Numbered from the stretch's first letter, positions 26,540 through 36,510 are shown. The stretch: DNA of 64,000 nucleotides from Actinomadura latina NBRC 106108 (GCF_001552195.1 NZ_BCQS01000005.1:248001-312000), one strand, 5' to 3'. Translations and numbers: made by a program. The notes: generated by a model from the sequence alone, not told the origin.

Positions 26540-27465
26540 CAGTGCAGCGCGTCCTTGCCGGTGAGGTCGACTCCGCGGATCCAGTCGGCGGCGGCCATGC
26601 GGCGTCTGCCCTGGGGCTGGACCTCGCCGAGCACGACGGGATGCGTGGCCGTTCCCACCTGTACCTCGTTCTTTCCAGGGCGGATCTCGCCGGGCGAAAG
26701 CTTGTCCGCGTCGGGCGCCGGACGGACCGGCCCCAGCTTGACGCGCGTGTCACGGAAGTTCGTCCACGCGCCGGGGGCCGGCGTGTACGCGCGGACGAGG
26801 CGGTCGATGTGCAGCGCGGGGCTCCGCCAGTCGACCCGGCCGTCCTCGGGCGTCAGCTTCGCCGCGTGGGACACGCCCTCGGTCGGCTGCGGACGGGGTT
26901 CGAGAACCCCCGCCTCGATGCCGTTCATCGTGTCGAGCAGGAGGGTCGCACCGGCGACGGCGAGCCGTCCCAGAAGCTCACCGGACGTGTCGGTCGGCCG
27001 GATCGGCTCGGTGAGGACGCCGTAGACGGGACCGGTGTCGAGGCCCTCCTCGATCTGGAACGTGGCCGCCCCGGTCATGTCGTCCCCGTGCAGGATCGCG
27101 CGCTGGACGGGCGCCGCTCCCCGCCACGCCGGCAGCAGCGAGAAGTGGAGGTTCACCCAGCCGTGCCGGGGGATGTCCAGGGCCTCGCGGGGCAGCAGGG
27201 CCCCGTAGGCGACGACCGGGCAGCAGTCGGGCGCGATCTCGCGGAGCCGGTCGAGGAACCCGGGGTCGCGGGCCTTGGCGGGCTTGAGCACCTCGACGCC
27301 GGCCTCGGCGGCCAGCGCGGCGACCGGAGAGGCGCTGAGACGCCTCCCGCGGCCCGCGGGGCGGTCCGGCCGGGTCACGACCGCCGCCACCTCGTGCGAG
27401 GAGCCCAGCAGCGCCGTCAGCGCCGGGAGGGCGGTGTCGGGAGTGCCCGCGAAGACCAGGCGCAC
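26539..27465 (-). CDS. fmt: methionyl-tRNA formyltransferase
   Basis: Fmt adds a formyl group to Met-tRNAi for translation initiation. The 308-residue protein has [16 protein letters not shown] at the start, the catalytic Asn-His-Asp set in [18 protein letters not shown] and the [11 protein letters not shown] stretch, and a C-terminal tRNA-binding OB domain ending with a WIRG motif. It follows def without any gap and is coupled to rsmB, forming a def-fmt-rsmB translation operon. Confidence 0.95.
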   Translation of the reverse strand: MRLVFAGTPDTALPALTALLGSSHEVAAVVTRPDRPAGRGRRLSASPVAALAAEAGVEVLKPAKARDPGFLDRLREIAPDCCPVVAYGALLPREALDIPRHGWVNLHFSLLPAWRGAAPVQRAILHGDDMTGAATFQIEEGLDTGPVYGVLTEPIRPTDTSGELLGRLAVAGATLLLDTMNGIEAGVLEPRPQPTEGVSHAAKLTPEDGRVDWRSPALHIDRLVRAYTPAPGAWTNFRDTRVKLGPVRPAPDADKLSPGEIRPGKNEVQVGTATHPVVLGEVQPQGRRRMAAADWIRGVDLTGKDALH

Positions 27466-28011
27466 CTAGATCGCCTTCCCGAAGGTCCGGTGCGGCGACT
27501 CCCTCACGACGGGCGCCGGGTCGCCGAACCACTCGGCCTCCCGGATCGCCTTCATCGCGGCCTTGCGCTGCTCCGGGTCCATCCGGTCGATGAAGATGAT
27601 CCCGTCGAGGTGGTCGGTCTCGTGCTGGACGCAGCGGGCCAGCAGGTGCGTGCCCTCCACCGTGATGGGCTCGCCGTGCATGTTGAAGCCCTTGGCCACC
27701 ACGCCCAGCGACCGCGGTGTGGGGAACGCCAGGCCGGGCAGCGACAGGCAGCCCTCGTCGTCGGTCTCCTGCTCGCCGGTGAGGTCGAGGCTGGGGTTGA
27801 CCAGATGCCCCAGCATGTCGTCGACGTAGTAGGTGAACACCCGCAGCCCCACGCCGAGCTGCGGCGCCGCCAAGCCCGCGCCGGGAGCGTCGATCATCGT
27901 GTCGGTGAGGTCCTTGACGAGCTGACGCAGCTCCTTGTCGAAGTCCTTCACCGGCTCCGCGGGCGTGCGCAGCACGGGGTCGCCGAAGAGGCGGATGGGC
28001 TTGACGGCCAA
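27466..28011 (-). CDS. def: peptide deformylase
   Basis: This 181-residue metallo-enzyme removes the formyl group from new polypeptides. All three conserved motifs are visible: GAGLAAPQLGV, EGCLSLPGL (metal-ligand Cys) and CVQHETDHLDG (two metal-ligand His and the catalytic Glu). Its stop directly precedes the fmt ATG, a compact pairing of enzymes with opposite reactions. The C-terminal 30 residues (from KAIREAEWFGDPAPV) extend beyond the catalytic core. Confidence 0.95.
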   Translation of the reverse strand: MAVKPIRLFGDPVLRTPAEPVKDFDKELRQLVKDLTDTMIDAPGAGLAAPQLGVGLRVFTYYVDDMLGHLVNPSLDLTGEQETDDEGCLSLPGLAFPTPRSLGVVAKGFNMHGEPITVEGTHLLARCVQHETDHLDGIIFIDRMDPEQRKAAMKAIREAEWFGDPAPVVRESPHRTFGKAI

Positions 28012-28086
28012 CGAGGGCTCCAGTTCCTGCGAGGTTCTCTTGCGGGGGACGTGTCCGTCCAGTCTACGGAGACATTCCGCGAGGAT

Positions 28087-29895
28087 TCACACGCCGCCGT
28101 GCGCGCCTTGGTGCGCCGAGCGCGCCTTGTAGGCGGCGGTACGGGCCGCCTTGGCGGTCGCCCTGTCGGGGTGGTGCGCGCCCAGGGCCTCAAGGACGTC
28201 GGCCACACCGGGGTGCTGGGTGCGCCACAGTTCGTCGACCATGACCTTCATCTCCGCCTCCGGCGGCGCGTCGATGAGCGCGGCCTCGACCGCCTCCTCG
28301 GGCTCGGCGGTCTCCAGCATCCCGGCGACGGTGTCGACGAACACCCAGAGGTACTCCTCGCGGGCCAGTTCCCGTCCCGACGGGTCTCCGACGGCGTTCA
28401 ACCACAGCGCGGCGTAGGGCGAGACAAGCGGGTGCTCCTGCGCGGCGCGCACCACGCCCGCGGCCTCCGGGCCGATGCGGTGCAGGACGGCCGCGGCCAG
28501 GTTGCGGGCGCCCGGGCCGCCGGTGCGCATGACGTCCAGCAGGTCGGCGGCGGCGTCCTTGGGGTCGTGCGCGGCCAGCCAGCCGTCGATCTCCTCGTCG
28601 GCGGCCCGCGGCCGGTACCAGGTGAGCCCGGCGATGAGCTCGGACGCGCGCGCACCGGCCAGCTCGCCGATGACGGGCGCGGTGAAGCCGTCCGCCAGCA
28701 GCAGTTCACGCACGGCCCACACCCCGAGGGGCGTCAGCGCGCGCCCGCCGCCGGACCGCTGGACGATCCCCCAGTCCTCAAGGGTCGCCAGTTCAAGGTG
28801 GAACGCGTCCTGGACGAGAGAGGCCATGGCCTCCGCGTCGGACAGGTCGTAGGCCTCCCCGACGTGGCCGAGCAGCGCCCCGGCCAGGATCTCCGGCTCG
28901 GTCGGCTCCTCCTGCTCGTACAGGTGGATGAGGACGCCGGTCATCTCGTTCTGGACGAGTTCCAGCGCGTCCAGGCCGTCCGCGTAGTCGTGACCGGGCA
29001 CGACTATCGCCTCGAACAGCGGCAGCCAAGCGGCGAGCAGGGCCTCGTCGTCCTCGGACCGGAGGTCGTCGCAAGCGGGCCCTGGGGAGGCGGTGCCGTG
29101 CTCGGCCGTGATGACCTTCGCCTCGACGGCGGCCCACCACAGCCTTTCCAGCTTGCCTTCGTCCTCCATCTGCCCGTAGCGGCGCGGAGCCTCCAGGCCG
29201 AGGGCGGCGCCGGCGGCCTCGATGTCCGACTCGGTCAGGGTGTCGTGCTCGGTGAGGGGGCGCTCGCCCGTCCAGTCGGCCAGGACCAGGACCGTCGCGG
29301 TCAGCCGGGACTCGCGCGCCGCAGCGGCCGCCGCCGGCCGGTCCACCGGCCGGACGGGCGGGACGACCAGCTCGCCGGCCCGCCGCAGGTACTCCTCGGT
29401 GCGGGCGTAGCGCTCCGGCTCGGGCAGCTCCTCGAACTCGCGCACCCAGGCGTCGACGGCGTCCTGGTCGTCCAGGGAGACCCCGTCGGCCTGCAGCAGC
29501 CCGCTGATGACCTCGGCGGCGGCCTGCCGCTCCTCGCTGTCGACCGCGGCCACGAGCTCGGCGAACTCGGGCTCGGCCCGGTCGATCTCCGCCGCCAGCG
29601 CGGCGGCCGCCGGAGCGGGGACCGCGGCGGTGTCGCGCAGGTAGTCGACGATCGTGCGGAGGGCGCCGAGGACGGTGGGGACGTCGTCGCTCGCGGCCAC
29701 CACGGTGTCCGGGAAGACTTCCAGCAGCAGCTCGCGGATCCCGTCCGGGGTCAGCTCCTCCGGGCCCGCGAGGCCCATCTCCTCCCGTGCGAGGGCGAGC
29801 AAGATGCTTGCCCCCTGCTCGTCCAGCTTCTCACCGCGTTCGCCCGCCCACCGCCGCAGGTCGCCGGCGGTGCTCTCCACCCAGTTGTCGGCCAC
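28087..29895 (-). CDS. conserved actinobacterial hypothetical protein
   Basis: The 602-residue protein is acidic, rich in Ala, Leu and Glu, and appears almost wholly helical, without a signal peptide or membrane segment. I recognise no catalytic motif. A long helical repeat-like arrangement is suggested by blocks such as EFAELVAAVDSEERQAAAEV and PEEAVEAALIDAPPEAEMKV. The C-terminus (ADVLEALGAHHPDRATAKAA) resembles a HEAT-like end. It lies between priA and def, transcribed in the same direction, with only 16 bases after priA. A role in replication restart or translation would be speculation. Confidence 0.75.
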   Translation of the reverse strand: MADNWVESTAGDLRRWAGERGEKLDEQGASILLALAREEMGLAGPEELTPDGIRELLLEVFPDTVVAASDDVPTVLGALRTIVDYLRDTAAVPAPAAAALAAEIDRAEPEFAELVAAVDSEERQAAAEVISGLLQADGVSLDDQDAVDAWVREFEELPEPERYARTEEYLRRAGELVVPPVRPVDRPAAAAAARESRLTATVLVLADWTGERPLTEHDTLTESDIEAAGAALGLEAPRRYGQMEDEGKLERLWWAAVEAKVITAEHGTASPGPACDDLRSEDDEALLAAWLPLFEAIVVPGHDYADGLDALELVQNEMTGVLIHLYEQEEPTEPEILAGALLGHVGEAYDLSDAEAMASLVQDAFHLELATLEDWGIVQRSGGGRALTPLGVWAVRELLLADGFTAPVIGELAGARASELIAGLTWYRPRAADEEIDGWLAAHDPKDAAADLLDVMRTGGPGARNLAAAVLHRIGPEAAGVVRAAQEHPLVSPYAALWLNAVGDPSGRELAREEYLWVFVDTVAGMLETAEPEEAVEAALIDAPPEAEMKVMVDELWRTQHPGVADVLEALGAHHPDRATAKAARTAAYKARSAHQGAHGGV

Positions 29896-29911
29896 CCGAG
29901 AACCCTATTGG

Positions 29912-32014
29912 TCAGATCAGCTCCAGGGGGTCGATCTGAACCCTTACCGTCTCCGTGGCTTTGCGCGCACTGCGCACTCCCTGGGCCTCCTTCAGCGCGC
30001 GCGCCATGGCGTTCCCCAGGGAACGCGGCGCCCGTACCAGCGCGCGTTCCTTCTCCTGGACGTCGGCGCCCGCCTGTGAGGCAGGTATCGGGACAGGTAC
30101 CGGCCCGAGTACCTCCGCGCCATCAGGCAACCTGGCATCGGCCAGAAGCTCCCGTATGGCGGCCGGGGAGCCTGTGAGCGAGGCCATACGCGCGGCGGGC
30201 GGGAACCCGGCCTCCCTCCGCTCGGCCAGCTCGCGCTCCGCGTAAGTGACGGGGTCCCACCGGACGAGCGCCTGGACGGGGGGAAGCGACCCTTCGGCGG
30301 CCACGATCACCGGCCCCTGCGGGCGGACGAGCGATGCCGCGTTCATCCAGCGCCGCAGCGTTTCCTCACCGGCACGCAGATCCGGGCGGCCCAGCAGGAC
30401 CCAGCCGTCCAGCAGCAGTGCGGCCGTGTATCCCTCTTCTGCGGGCGGCTCCGCCCCCGGCGTGGACACCACGAGAGCACGTTCCGGGCCGATCTGCTCG
30501 AGAATCGCGTCGCGCCCGGACGTGCGTACGGGCACGCCGGGGAAGGCCCTGCCCAGCTCCTCCGCCGTGCGTTTCGCACCCACCACGACGGCCCGCACCT
30601 GGAAGAAGCCGCACTCGGGGCAGTGCCAGTCACCCGCGATGCGTCCGCACCACCGGCAGTAGGGCGCGGCATGGGACGACGCCAGCGACAAGGGCCCCTG
30701 GCATGCCTCGCACCGTGCCGATGTGCGGCAGCGTCCGCAGGCGATGCCCGGCACGTATCCGCGCCTCGGCACCTGCACGAGGACAGGTCCGTCCTCCAGG
30801 GCCTGCCGGGCCGCTTCGAACGCGACGTTCGGCAGACGCGCCGTGCGGGCGGCCGCGTCACGGGCGAGTTGCGCGTCCTCCCCCACGTACCGGACACGCG
30901 GCATCTCCGCCCGGACCCGTTCACGACCGGCGGAGAGTGTGTGCGCCCAGCCGCTCTCCACCAGCTGGGTGGCGTCAGTGGTCCTGGTGAACCCGCCTAT
31001 CAGCGCCCCTGCATCCGCTCTGTGCGCACGCAGGGCAAGGACGTCACGTGGGTGCGGGTAAGGCGCATGGGGTTCGGCATGGACGTCGTCGCCGTCGTCC
31101 CACAGCACGACCAACCCGAGATCCGTGACGGGGGCGAACATGGCGGCACGTGTGCCGACGACTGCCCGTGCCTTGCCCCGGAGGACGGTGAGCCATCTGC
31201 GGTAGCGCTCGGCAGGCCCGAGCTCCGCTGTCAGGGCAACGTGCAGGCCCTCGCCTAGCTCGTCTTTCAGTGCGGCGTCCACACGCGCCACGTCGCGTCC
31301 GTCGGCGACCACCACGATCGCGCCGCGTCCGCCGTTCAGCGTGGCGGCGACGGCCCGCGCTATGGCGGACGTCCAGCCGGGGCCGGGCAGCGCCGTCCAG
31401 ACCGCCCGGGGTGCTCTGCCCTCGGTGAGGGCGTTGAGAAACGATGGCCCGGCCTGATAGTCGCGCCAGACGCCGGCATCGGCCGCGCCCGGCACCTCAC
31501 GGGTCTCGGCCTCCGCCACCGGCTCGGCCTCCGGTACGGGCTCGGCCTCTACGCGGGCGTGCCGGGGCGGGACCGCCAGCCGCAGCACGTCCGCGAACGT
31601 GCCCGCGTACCGGTCGGCCACCTCCCGGACCAGCACGGCGATCTCCGGTGTCAGGACCGGCTCCGGCGACGTGACCCGCTCCAGGAACAGCAGTTTCCCG
31701 TCGTGCCCGCTCTCGGCGACCCGCTCCAGCAGGAACCCGTCGACGAGCTGCCCGGCGAACCGCACCCGCACCCGGCACCCCGGCACGGCCTTGGCGTCCA
31801 TCCCGGCGGGCACCAGGTAGTCGAACGGCCGGTCCAGGTGCGGCAGGGACATGTCGACGGCGATCCGCGCCACCGGCAGCTCCCCGGCCGGACGGCGCGC
31901 CCCCTTCTTCCCCGCCTTCCCCGCTTTCCCGGACTTGTCGGGCTTGTCGGCAGGCGCCCGCGGAAGGTCGTCCAGTCCCGGGATCAGGTCCGTTCCCCCG
32001 CCGTCCTTGGTCAC
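29912..32014 (-). CDS. priA: PriA-like protein (primosomal protein N') lacking helicase motifs
   Basis: This 700-residue protein has the PriA layout: a basic Lys/Gly-rich lead, a 3'-DNA-binding domain (about residues 45-150), a RecA-like core and a zinc-binding insert with eight Cys (CGRCRTSARCEACQG and CRWCGRIAGDWHCPECG). Where Walker A should be, the sequence reads ALPGPGWTSAIARAVA, without GKT, and the DEAH box is replaced by LWDDGDD. Actinobacterial PriA homologues are known to have lost helicase ATPase motifs, so this is expected and not a mutation. It probably has a structural role in replication restart. Confidence 0.9.
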   Translation of the reverse strand: MTKDGGGTDLIPGLDDLPRAPADKPDKSGKAGKAGKKGARRPAGELPVARIAVDMSLPHLDRPFDYLVPAGMDAKAVPGCRVRVRFAGQLVDGFLLERVAESGHDGKLLFLERVTSPEPVLTPEIAVLVREVADRYAGTFADVLRLAVPPRHARVEAEPVPEAEPVAEAETREVPGAADAGVWRDYQAGPSFLNALTEGRAPRAVWTALPGPGWTSAIARAVAATLNGGRGAIVVVADGRDVARVDAALKDELGEGLHVALTAELGPAERYRRWLTVLRGKARAVVGTRAAMFAPVTDLGLVVLWDDGDDVHAEPHAPYPHPRDVLALRAHRADAGALIGGFTRTTDATQLVESGWAHTLSAGRERVRAEMPRVRYVGEDAQLARDAAARTARLPNVAFEAARQALEDGPVLVQVPRRGYVPGIACGRCRTSARCEACQGPLSLASSHAAPYCRWCGRIAGDWHCPECGFFQVRAVVVGAKRTAEELGRAFPGVPVRTSGRDAILEQIGPERALVVSTPGAEPPAEEGYTAALLLDGWVLLGRPDLRAGEETLRRWMNAASLVRPQGPVIVAAEGSLPPVQALVRWDPVTYAERELAERREAGFPPAARMASLTGSPAAIRELLADARLPDGAEVLGPVPVPIPASQAGADVQEKERALVRAPRSLGNAMARALKEAQGVRSARKATETVRVQIDPLELI

Positions 32015-32152
32015 GCCCCCGTCCTACCAGAACAACCCGACAGCCGAGCGCGCACGCTAGGGTTGATCCGTTTGAACTGGCGCGCGCCCGCCGGCCCATT
32101 GCCCGATGCCCCCCTCCGCGCCCCCGCCGTCCGACGAGCCCGTGCAGGCGAA

Positions 32153-33823
32153 GTGACCACAGCGCATACCCGAGAGCGGACGGACGCCCCGGTCCGGCAT
32201 GGATCGTCGCGCCGTCCGGCAGACCCCCCGTCCAAATGGACGACCTGGAAGAGGCGGGCGCGGCACCCGGTGGTCGCGGCCACGGTCGCCGCCGCCGTCC
32301 TCCACCTGGTGTGGGGGGTCTTCCTGGCGGCCGAGGGAGGCGACCTCGCCGCCCAGGCCGCATGGACGGACTTCGCCTGGGAGCACCCCGGCGCCGCGTA
32401 CAGCTTCGCCTGGTACGGCGGCATGCATCCGGCGTCCTACAGCGTCATGTCGCCGTACGTGATGGCGCTGTTCGGCATACGCACCGTCGCGGTGGTGACC
32501 GGTACCTTCTCGGCCACCCTGACCGCGTACCTGCTCAAGAAGTTCCGGGCCCCCGTGGCACTGCCCGCGTCGCTGTGGGCGGCGTTCGCGCTGTCGTGCA
32601 ACGCCGCCTCGGGCCGCGTCACATTCGGCCTGGGGCTCATGTTCGCGCTCCTGGCGACGATCGTGGCGTTCACCCCGCGCGGCACGCCCGCGCTGCGGGC
32701 CGCGGGCATGGTCGTCCTCGGTGTGCTGGCCTCGCTCGCGAGCCCGGTCGCCGGCCTGTTCCTGCTGGTGCTGGCCGCCGCGCTGTTCCTGACCGGCCGC
32801 CGCCGGGCGGGCGTCTGCGTCGCCGCCGGCCTCCCCCTCGTGGTGGGGACGACGAGCCTGCTGTTCCCCTTCAGCGGCGTCCAGCCGATCTCGCTCACCG
32901 CGATCGTGCTGCCCGCCGTGACCAGCGTCATCGCGGTCCTGCTGTGCGCGCCGAGGAACTGGGCGTTCGTGCGCGTCGGCGCGGGCGTCTACCTGGCCGG
33001 CATCGTCCTGACCTGGCTGATCCCCTCCCCCGTCGGCAGCAACGTCGAGCGCCTGTCGCTGCTGTTCGGCGGGATGTTCCTGCTGTCGGCGGTCGCCCGC
33101 GCGCAGGGCCGGGTCCGGATCGCCGTGCTGTCGCTGGCGTTCATCGTCACCGCGTCCTGGCAGGTCGTGAAGCCCGTCGACGACCTGATCCACACCGAGC
33201 CGGCGGCGTCCGCGGCCGACCACGCCCGCGGCCTCGTCGCCGAACTGGACGCCCTCGGCGCGGAGAAGACCCGTATCGAGGTCGTGCCGCTGCGCTCCCA
33301 CTGGGAGTCGTCCGGTCTCAGCCGCCACTTCATCCTGGCGCGCGGCTGGAACCGGCAGGTCGACGCGGAACGCCACAAGCTGTTCTACGAGGACGGCGCG
33401 CTGACGCCCGCTTCCTACCGCGGCTGGCTGCACGAGTGGGCCGTGGAGTACGTCGTCCTGCCCGAGCAGGAGGTCGACTGGTCGGCGCACGAGGAGGCCG
33501 CGCTCGCCGAGGACGGCCAGCCGTACCTCACGGAGGTCTGGCGGGACGAGCACTGGCGCCTGTTCCGCGTCGCCCAGCCGACGCCGCTGGTCGACCGTCC
33601 CGCGTCCGTCCACAGGCTCACCGCCGGTGAACTCGTCGTGGACATGCCGTCCAGAGGGTCCGTCCTGGTGCGTGTCTCCTGGTCCCCGTGGCTGAGCGCC
33701 ACGGGAGGGGACGCCTGCCTAGAGCGCGCGGGCGACTTCGTCCGGATGACGGCGCACGAGCCCGGCCGCTACACCATCGCCGCCCGCTACGGCCTGCACC
33801 GCGGCAACCACTGCGGCTCCTGA
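32153..33823 (+). CDS. polytopic membrane protein with large extracytoplasmic C-terminus
   Basis: The 556-residue protein has about nine to eleven transmembrane helices between residues 40 and 350, then a soluble C-terminal region of about 200 residues. Motifs include WYGGMHPASYSVMSPYVMAL after helix one and a conserved-looking SHWESSGLSRHFILARGWNR followed by EWAVEYVVLPEQEVDW. The plan recalls glycosyltransferase-C-like membrane enzymes, but I cannot name a family. The start is uncertain: GTG 32153 has a weak AGGCGAA upstream. It is divergent from priA and convergent with metK. Function is unknown. Confidence 0.75.
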   Translation: MTTAHTRERTDAPVRHGSSRRPADPPSKWTTWKRRARHPVVAATVAAAVLHLVWGVFLAAEGGDLAAQAAWTDFAWEHPGAAYSFAWYGGMHPASYSVMSPYVMALFGIRTVAVVTGTFSATLTAYLLKKFRAPVALPASLWAAFALSCNAASGRVTFGLGLMFALLATIVAFTPRGTPALRAAGMVVLGVLASLASPVAGLFLLVLAAALFLTGRRRAGVCVAAGLPLVVGTTSLLFPFSGVQPISLTAIVLPAVTSVIAVLLCAPRNWAFVRVGAGVYLAGIVLTWLIPSPVGSNVERLSLLFGGMFLLSAVARAQGRVRIAVLSLAFIVTASWQVVKPVDDLIHTEPAASAADHARGLVAELDALGAEKTRIEVVPLRSHWESSGLSRHFILARGWNRQVDAERHKLFYEDGALTPASYRGWLHEWAVEYVVLPEQEVDWSAHEEAALAEDGQPYLTEVWRDEHWRLFRVAQPTPLVDRPASVHRLTAGELVVDMPSRGSVLVRVSWSPWLSATGGDACLERAGDFVRMTAHEPGRYTIAARYGLHRGNHCGS

Positions 33824-33838
33824 CCGGCCGCGGCACCG

Positions 33839-33902
33839 CACGAACGGAGCGGCAGCACGAACGGAGCGGCAGCACGAACGGAGCTGCCGCACGAACGGAG
33901 AA
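33839..33902. repeat. 17-bp tandem repeat ahead of a terminator
   Basis: CACGAACGGAGCGGCAG occurs twice exactly (33839-33855, 33856-33872), then as CACGAACGGAGCTGCCG (33873-33889) and partially to 33902. The array begins 15 bp after the stop of the membrane protein gene and runs into the metK terminator hairpin. Confidence 0.9.
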
Positions 33903-33930
33903 GCCCCGGGGAGGACGTCCCCGGGGCTTC
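33900..33930. terminator. 13-bp stem terminator between membrane protein gene and metK
   Basis: GAAGCCCCGGGGA at 33900-33912 pairs perfectly with TCCCCGGGGCTTC at 33918-33930 around a five-base loop. It lies 21 bp past the metK stop and between convergent genes, so it probably stops transcription from both sides. Confidence 0.85.
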
Positions 33931-33951
33931 CGCGTCGTTCCAGGCGGCCGG

Positions 33952-35145
33952 TCAGAGACCGGCGGCGGAGGCCAGGGCCTTGGCGCGGTCGGTCGACTCC
34001 CAGGAGAAGTCGGGCTCCGACCGGCCGAAGTGGCCGTAGGCGGCGGTCTGCTGGTAGATCGGGCGGAGCAGGTCGAGGTCGCGGACGATCGCGGCCGGAC
34101 GCAGGTCGAACACCTCGTCGACCGCCTTCTCGATCTTCTCCGGGGCGACCTTCTCGGTGCCGAACGTCTCCACGAACACGCCCACCGGGTGCGCCTTGCC
34201 GATCGCGTAGGCGACCTGGACCTCGGCGCGGTCGGCGAGCTGCGCGGCGACGATGTTCTTGGCGACCCAGCGCATCGCGTACGCGGCGGACCGGTCGACC
34301 TTGGACGGGTCCTTGCCGGAGAACGCGCCGCCGCCGTGCCGGGCCATGCCGCCGTAGGTGTCGACGATGATCTTGCGGCCGGTGAGGCCGGCGTCGCCCA
34401 TCGGGCCGCCGATCTCGAAGCGGCCGGTCGGGTTGACCAGCAGCCGGTAGCCCTCGATGTCGAGGTCGAACTGGGCGAGCACCGGGTCGACCACGTGCTC
34501 CTTCACGTCGGGCGCGAGGAGCTCCTTCAGGTCGATGTCGGGGGCGTGCTGGCTGGACACCACGACGGTGTCGAGGCGGACGCCGCGGTCGCCGTCGTAC
34601 TCGATGGTGACCTGGGTCTTGCCGTCCGGGCGCAGGTAGGGGACGTCGCCGCTCTTGCGGACCGCCGACAGCCGCTGCGCGAGCCGGTGCGCGAGGGTGA
34701 TCGGCAGCGGCATGAGCTCGGGCGTCTCGCTGGTCGCGTAGCCGAACATCAGGCCCTGGTCGCCGGCGCCCTGCCGGTCCAGGTCGTCGACGCCCTCGCC
34801 CTCGCGGGTCTCGTAGGCGTCGTCGACGCCCTGCGCGATGTCGGGCGACTGCGCGCCGATGGACACCGACACGCCGCAGGAGTGCCCGTCGAAGCCCTTC
34901 TTGGACGAGTCGTAGCCGATCTCGAGGATCTTCTCCCGGATCACGCCCGGGATGTCCACATAGGTCTCGGTGGTGACCTCACCGGCCACATGCACCTGAC
35001 CGGTCGTGATCATCGTCTCGACGGCGACCCGGCTCTTCGGGTCGTCCTTGAGCATCGAGTCGAGGATCGCGTCGCTGATCTGGTCCGCGATCTTGTCCGG
35101 GTGTCCTTCGGTCACGGACTCGGAGGTGAACAGGCGGCGAGACAC
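33952..35145 (-). CDS. metK: S-adenosylmethionine synthetase
   Basis: MetK makes SAM from methionine and ATP. The 397-residue protein has the expected signatures: [15 protein letters not shown] at the start, [12 protein letters not shown] and [19 protein letters not shown]. All three alpha/beta repeats are present, and the length is normal. It ends next to a strong bidirectional terminator. The 138-bp leader after coaBC contains G-rich inverted repeats, but I found no known SAM riboswitch pattern. Confidence 0.96.
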   Translation of the reverse strand: MSRRLFTSESVTEGHPDKIADQISDAILDSMLKDDPKSRVAVETMITTGQVHVAGEVTTETYVDIPGVIREKILEIGYDSSKKGFDGHSCGVSVSIGAQSPDIAQGVDDAYETREGEGVDDLDRQGAGDQGLMFGYATSETPELMPLPITLAHRLAQRLSAVRKSGDVPYLRPDGKTQVTIEYDGDRGVRLDTVVVSSQHAPDIDLKELLAPDVKEHVVDPVLAQFDLDIEGYRLLVNPTGRFEIGGPMGDAGLTGRKIIVDTYGGMARHGGGAFSGKDPSKVDRSAAYAMRWVAKNIVAAQLADRAEVQVAYAIGKAHPVGVFVETFGTEKVAPEKIEKAVDEVFDLRPAAIVRDLDLLRPIYQQTAAYGHFGRSEPDFSWESTDRAKALASAAGL

Positions 35146-35283
35146 GTACGTGAACTCCTTGCAGCGGCTGCTGACTGACGTCGCAGGACGGATTCTTTGT
35201 CGAGTTGGCCGGGGAGCGCCGCCCCCCGCCGGGGTTCCCCACGGATGCTAGGTCCAGCAGTCTAGCGGGATCGCCGGTCCCGG

Positions 35284-36510
35284 CTACGCCGGATCCGGGG
35301 CCGGGGGTTTCAGGCGGGCGGCGACGAGGTCCCAGACGACCTCGGCGAGGGCCTCCTTGGGGCCGCGCGGCACCTCGGTGCGCGAGCCGTCCGCGCCGAG
35401 GACGACGGCCTCGTTGTCGGGCCGCCCGAAGGTCAGGTCCTCGCCGACCTGGTTGACGACGAGGAGGTCGCTGCCCTTGCGGGCGAGCTTGGCGCGGCCG
35501 TTCGCGAGGACGTCGTCGGTCTCGGCCGCGAAACCGACGATCACCTGGCCGGGACGCCGGGTGCGCCCCAGCTCGGCCAGGATGTCGGGGTTCTCGGTGA
35601 GCCGGATCGGCTCCGGCTCGGCCCCCTCGGCCTTCTTGATCTTCGAGCTCCGGTAGCCGGACGGGCGGAAGTCGGCGACGGCGGCGGCCATCACGACCGC
35701 GTCTGCGGCGCCGGCGGCCTCCACCACGGCCTTGTGCATCTCCTCGGTCGACCCGACGGGGACGACCTCGGCGCCGGCGGGGGCGGGCAGCGCGACGTTG
35801 GCGGAGACGAGGGTCACGCGGGCGCCGCGGGACACGGCCGTGCGGGCGAGGGCGTAGCCCTGCAGGCCGGACGAGCGGTTCCCGATGAACCGGACGGGGT
35901 CGATCGGCTCCCGGGTGCCGCCCGCGGAGACCACCATGTGCCGTCCGGCCAGGTCGCGGCCGTCCGCGCCGCGGGCGAGGACGTGCCGGGCGACCTCGAA
36001 CAGCTCGGCCGGGTCGGGCAGCCGGCCGGGGCCGGTGTCCTTGCCGGTGAGCCGCCCGGACGCGGGCTCGACCACGATCGCGCCCCGGGACCGCAGCGTG
36101 GCCACGTTCGCGCGGGTCGCGGGGTGCTCCCACATCTCGGTGTGCATCGCGGGCGCGAACACGACCGGGCAGCGCGCGGTGAGCAGCGTGTTGGTGAGCA
36201 GGTCGTCGGCCAGCCCGTGCGCGGCCCTGGCGAGCAGGTCGGCGGTGGCGGGCGCGACGAACACCAGGTCGGCGCCCTGCCCGAGCCGGACGTGCGGGAC
36301 CTCGGCGACGCCGTCCCACACCTGGGGGGACACCGGGTTGCCCGACAGGGCGGCCCACGTGGGCTCGCCGACGAAGCGGAGCGCGTCGGCGGTCGGAACG
36401 ACGGTGACGTCGTGACCGGACTCGGTGAGCCGCCGGAGCAGTTCGCACGCCTTGTACGCGGCGATGCCGGCGCTCACGCCGAGCACGACGCGCGGCTTAC
36501 GGGAGGTCAT
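35284..36510 (-). CDS. coaBC: bifunctional phosphopantothenoylcysteine decarboxylase/synthase
   Basis: This 408-residue protein carries out two steps of coenzyme A synthesis. The N-terminal CoaC half (residues about 5-180) is a flavoprotein with GVSAGIAAYKACEL, the FAPAMHTEMW motif (PxMNxxMW-like, here with His and Thr) and the substrate-recognition segment that follows. The C-terminal CoaB half has VSAGGTREPIDPVRFIGNRS and the KIKKAEGAEP Lys-rich loop. It lies between rpoZ and metK, the standard actinobacterial order. Confidence 0.95.
   Translation of the reverse strand: MTSRKPRVVLGVSAGIAAYKACELLRRLTESGHDVTVVPTADALRFVGEPTWAALSGNPVSPQVWDGVAEVPHVRLGQGADLVFVAPATADLLARAAHGLADDLLTNTLLTARCPVVFAPAMHTEMWEHPATRANVATLRSRGAIVVEPASGRLTGKDTGPGRLPDPAELFEVARHVLARGADGRDLAGRHMVVSAGGTREPIDPVRFIGNRSSGLQGYALARTAVSRGARVTLVSANVALPAPAGAEVVPVGSTEEMHKAVVEAAGAADAVVMAAAVADFRPSGYRSSKIKKAEGAEPEPIRLTENPDILAELGRTRRPGQVIVGFAAETDDVLANGRAKLARKGSDLLVVNQVGEDLTFGRPDNEAVVLGADGSRTEVPRGPKEALAEVVWDLVAARLKPPAPDPA

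Noticed and set aside
26542..30177. Plus-strand open frame of 1211 codons opposite fmt, def and the 602-residue gene
   Set aside because: It is an antisense shadow of several real minus-strand genes; composition is Arg/Gly/Pro-rich without domains, typical of very GC-rich DNA.
29912..32014. priA as an inactivated gene because Walker A is missing
   Set aside because: Loss of helicase motifs is normal for actinobacterial PriA, and the rest of the protein is intact.
35146..35283. Known SAM riboswitch upstream of metK
   Set aside because: None of the SAM-I or SAM-IV conserved blocks could be found; kept only as a low-interest structured leader.
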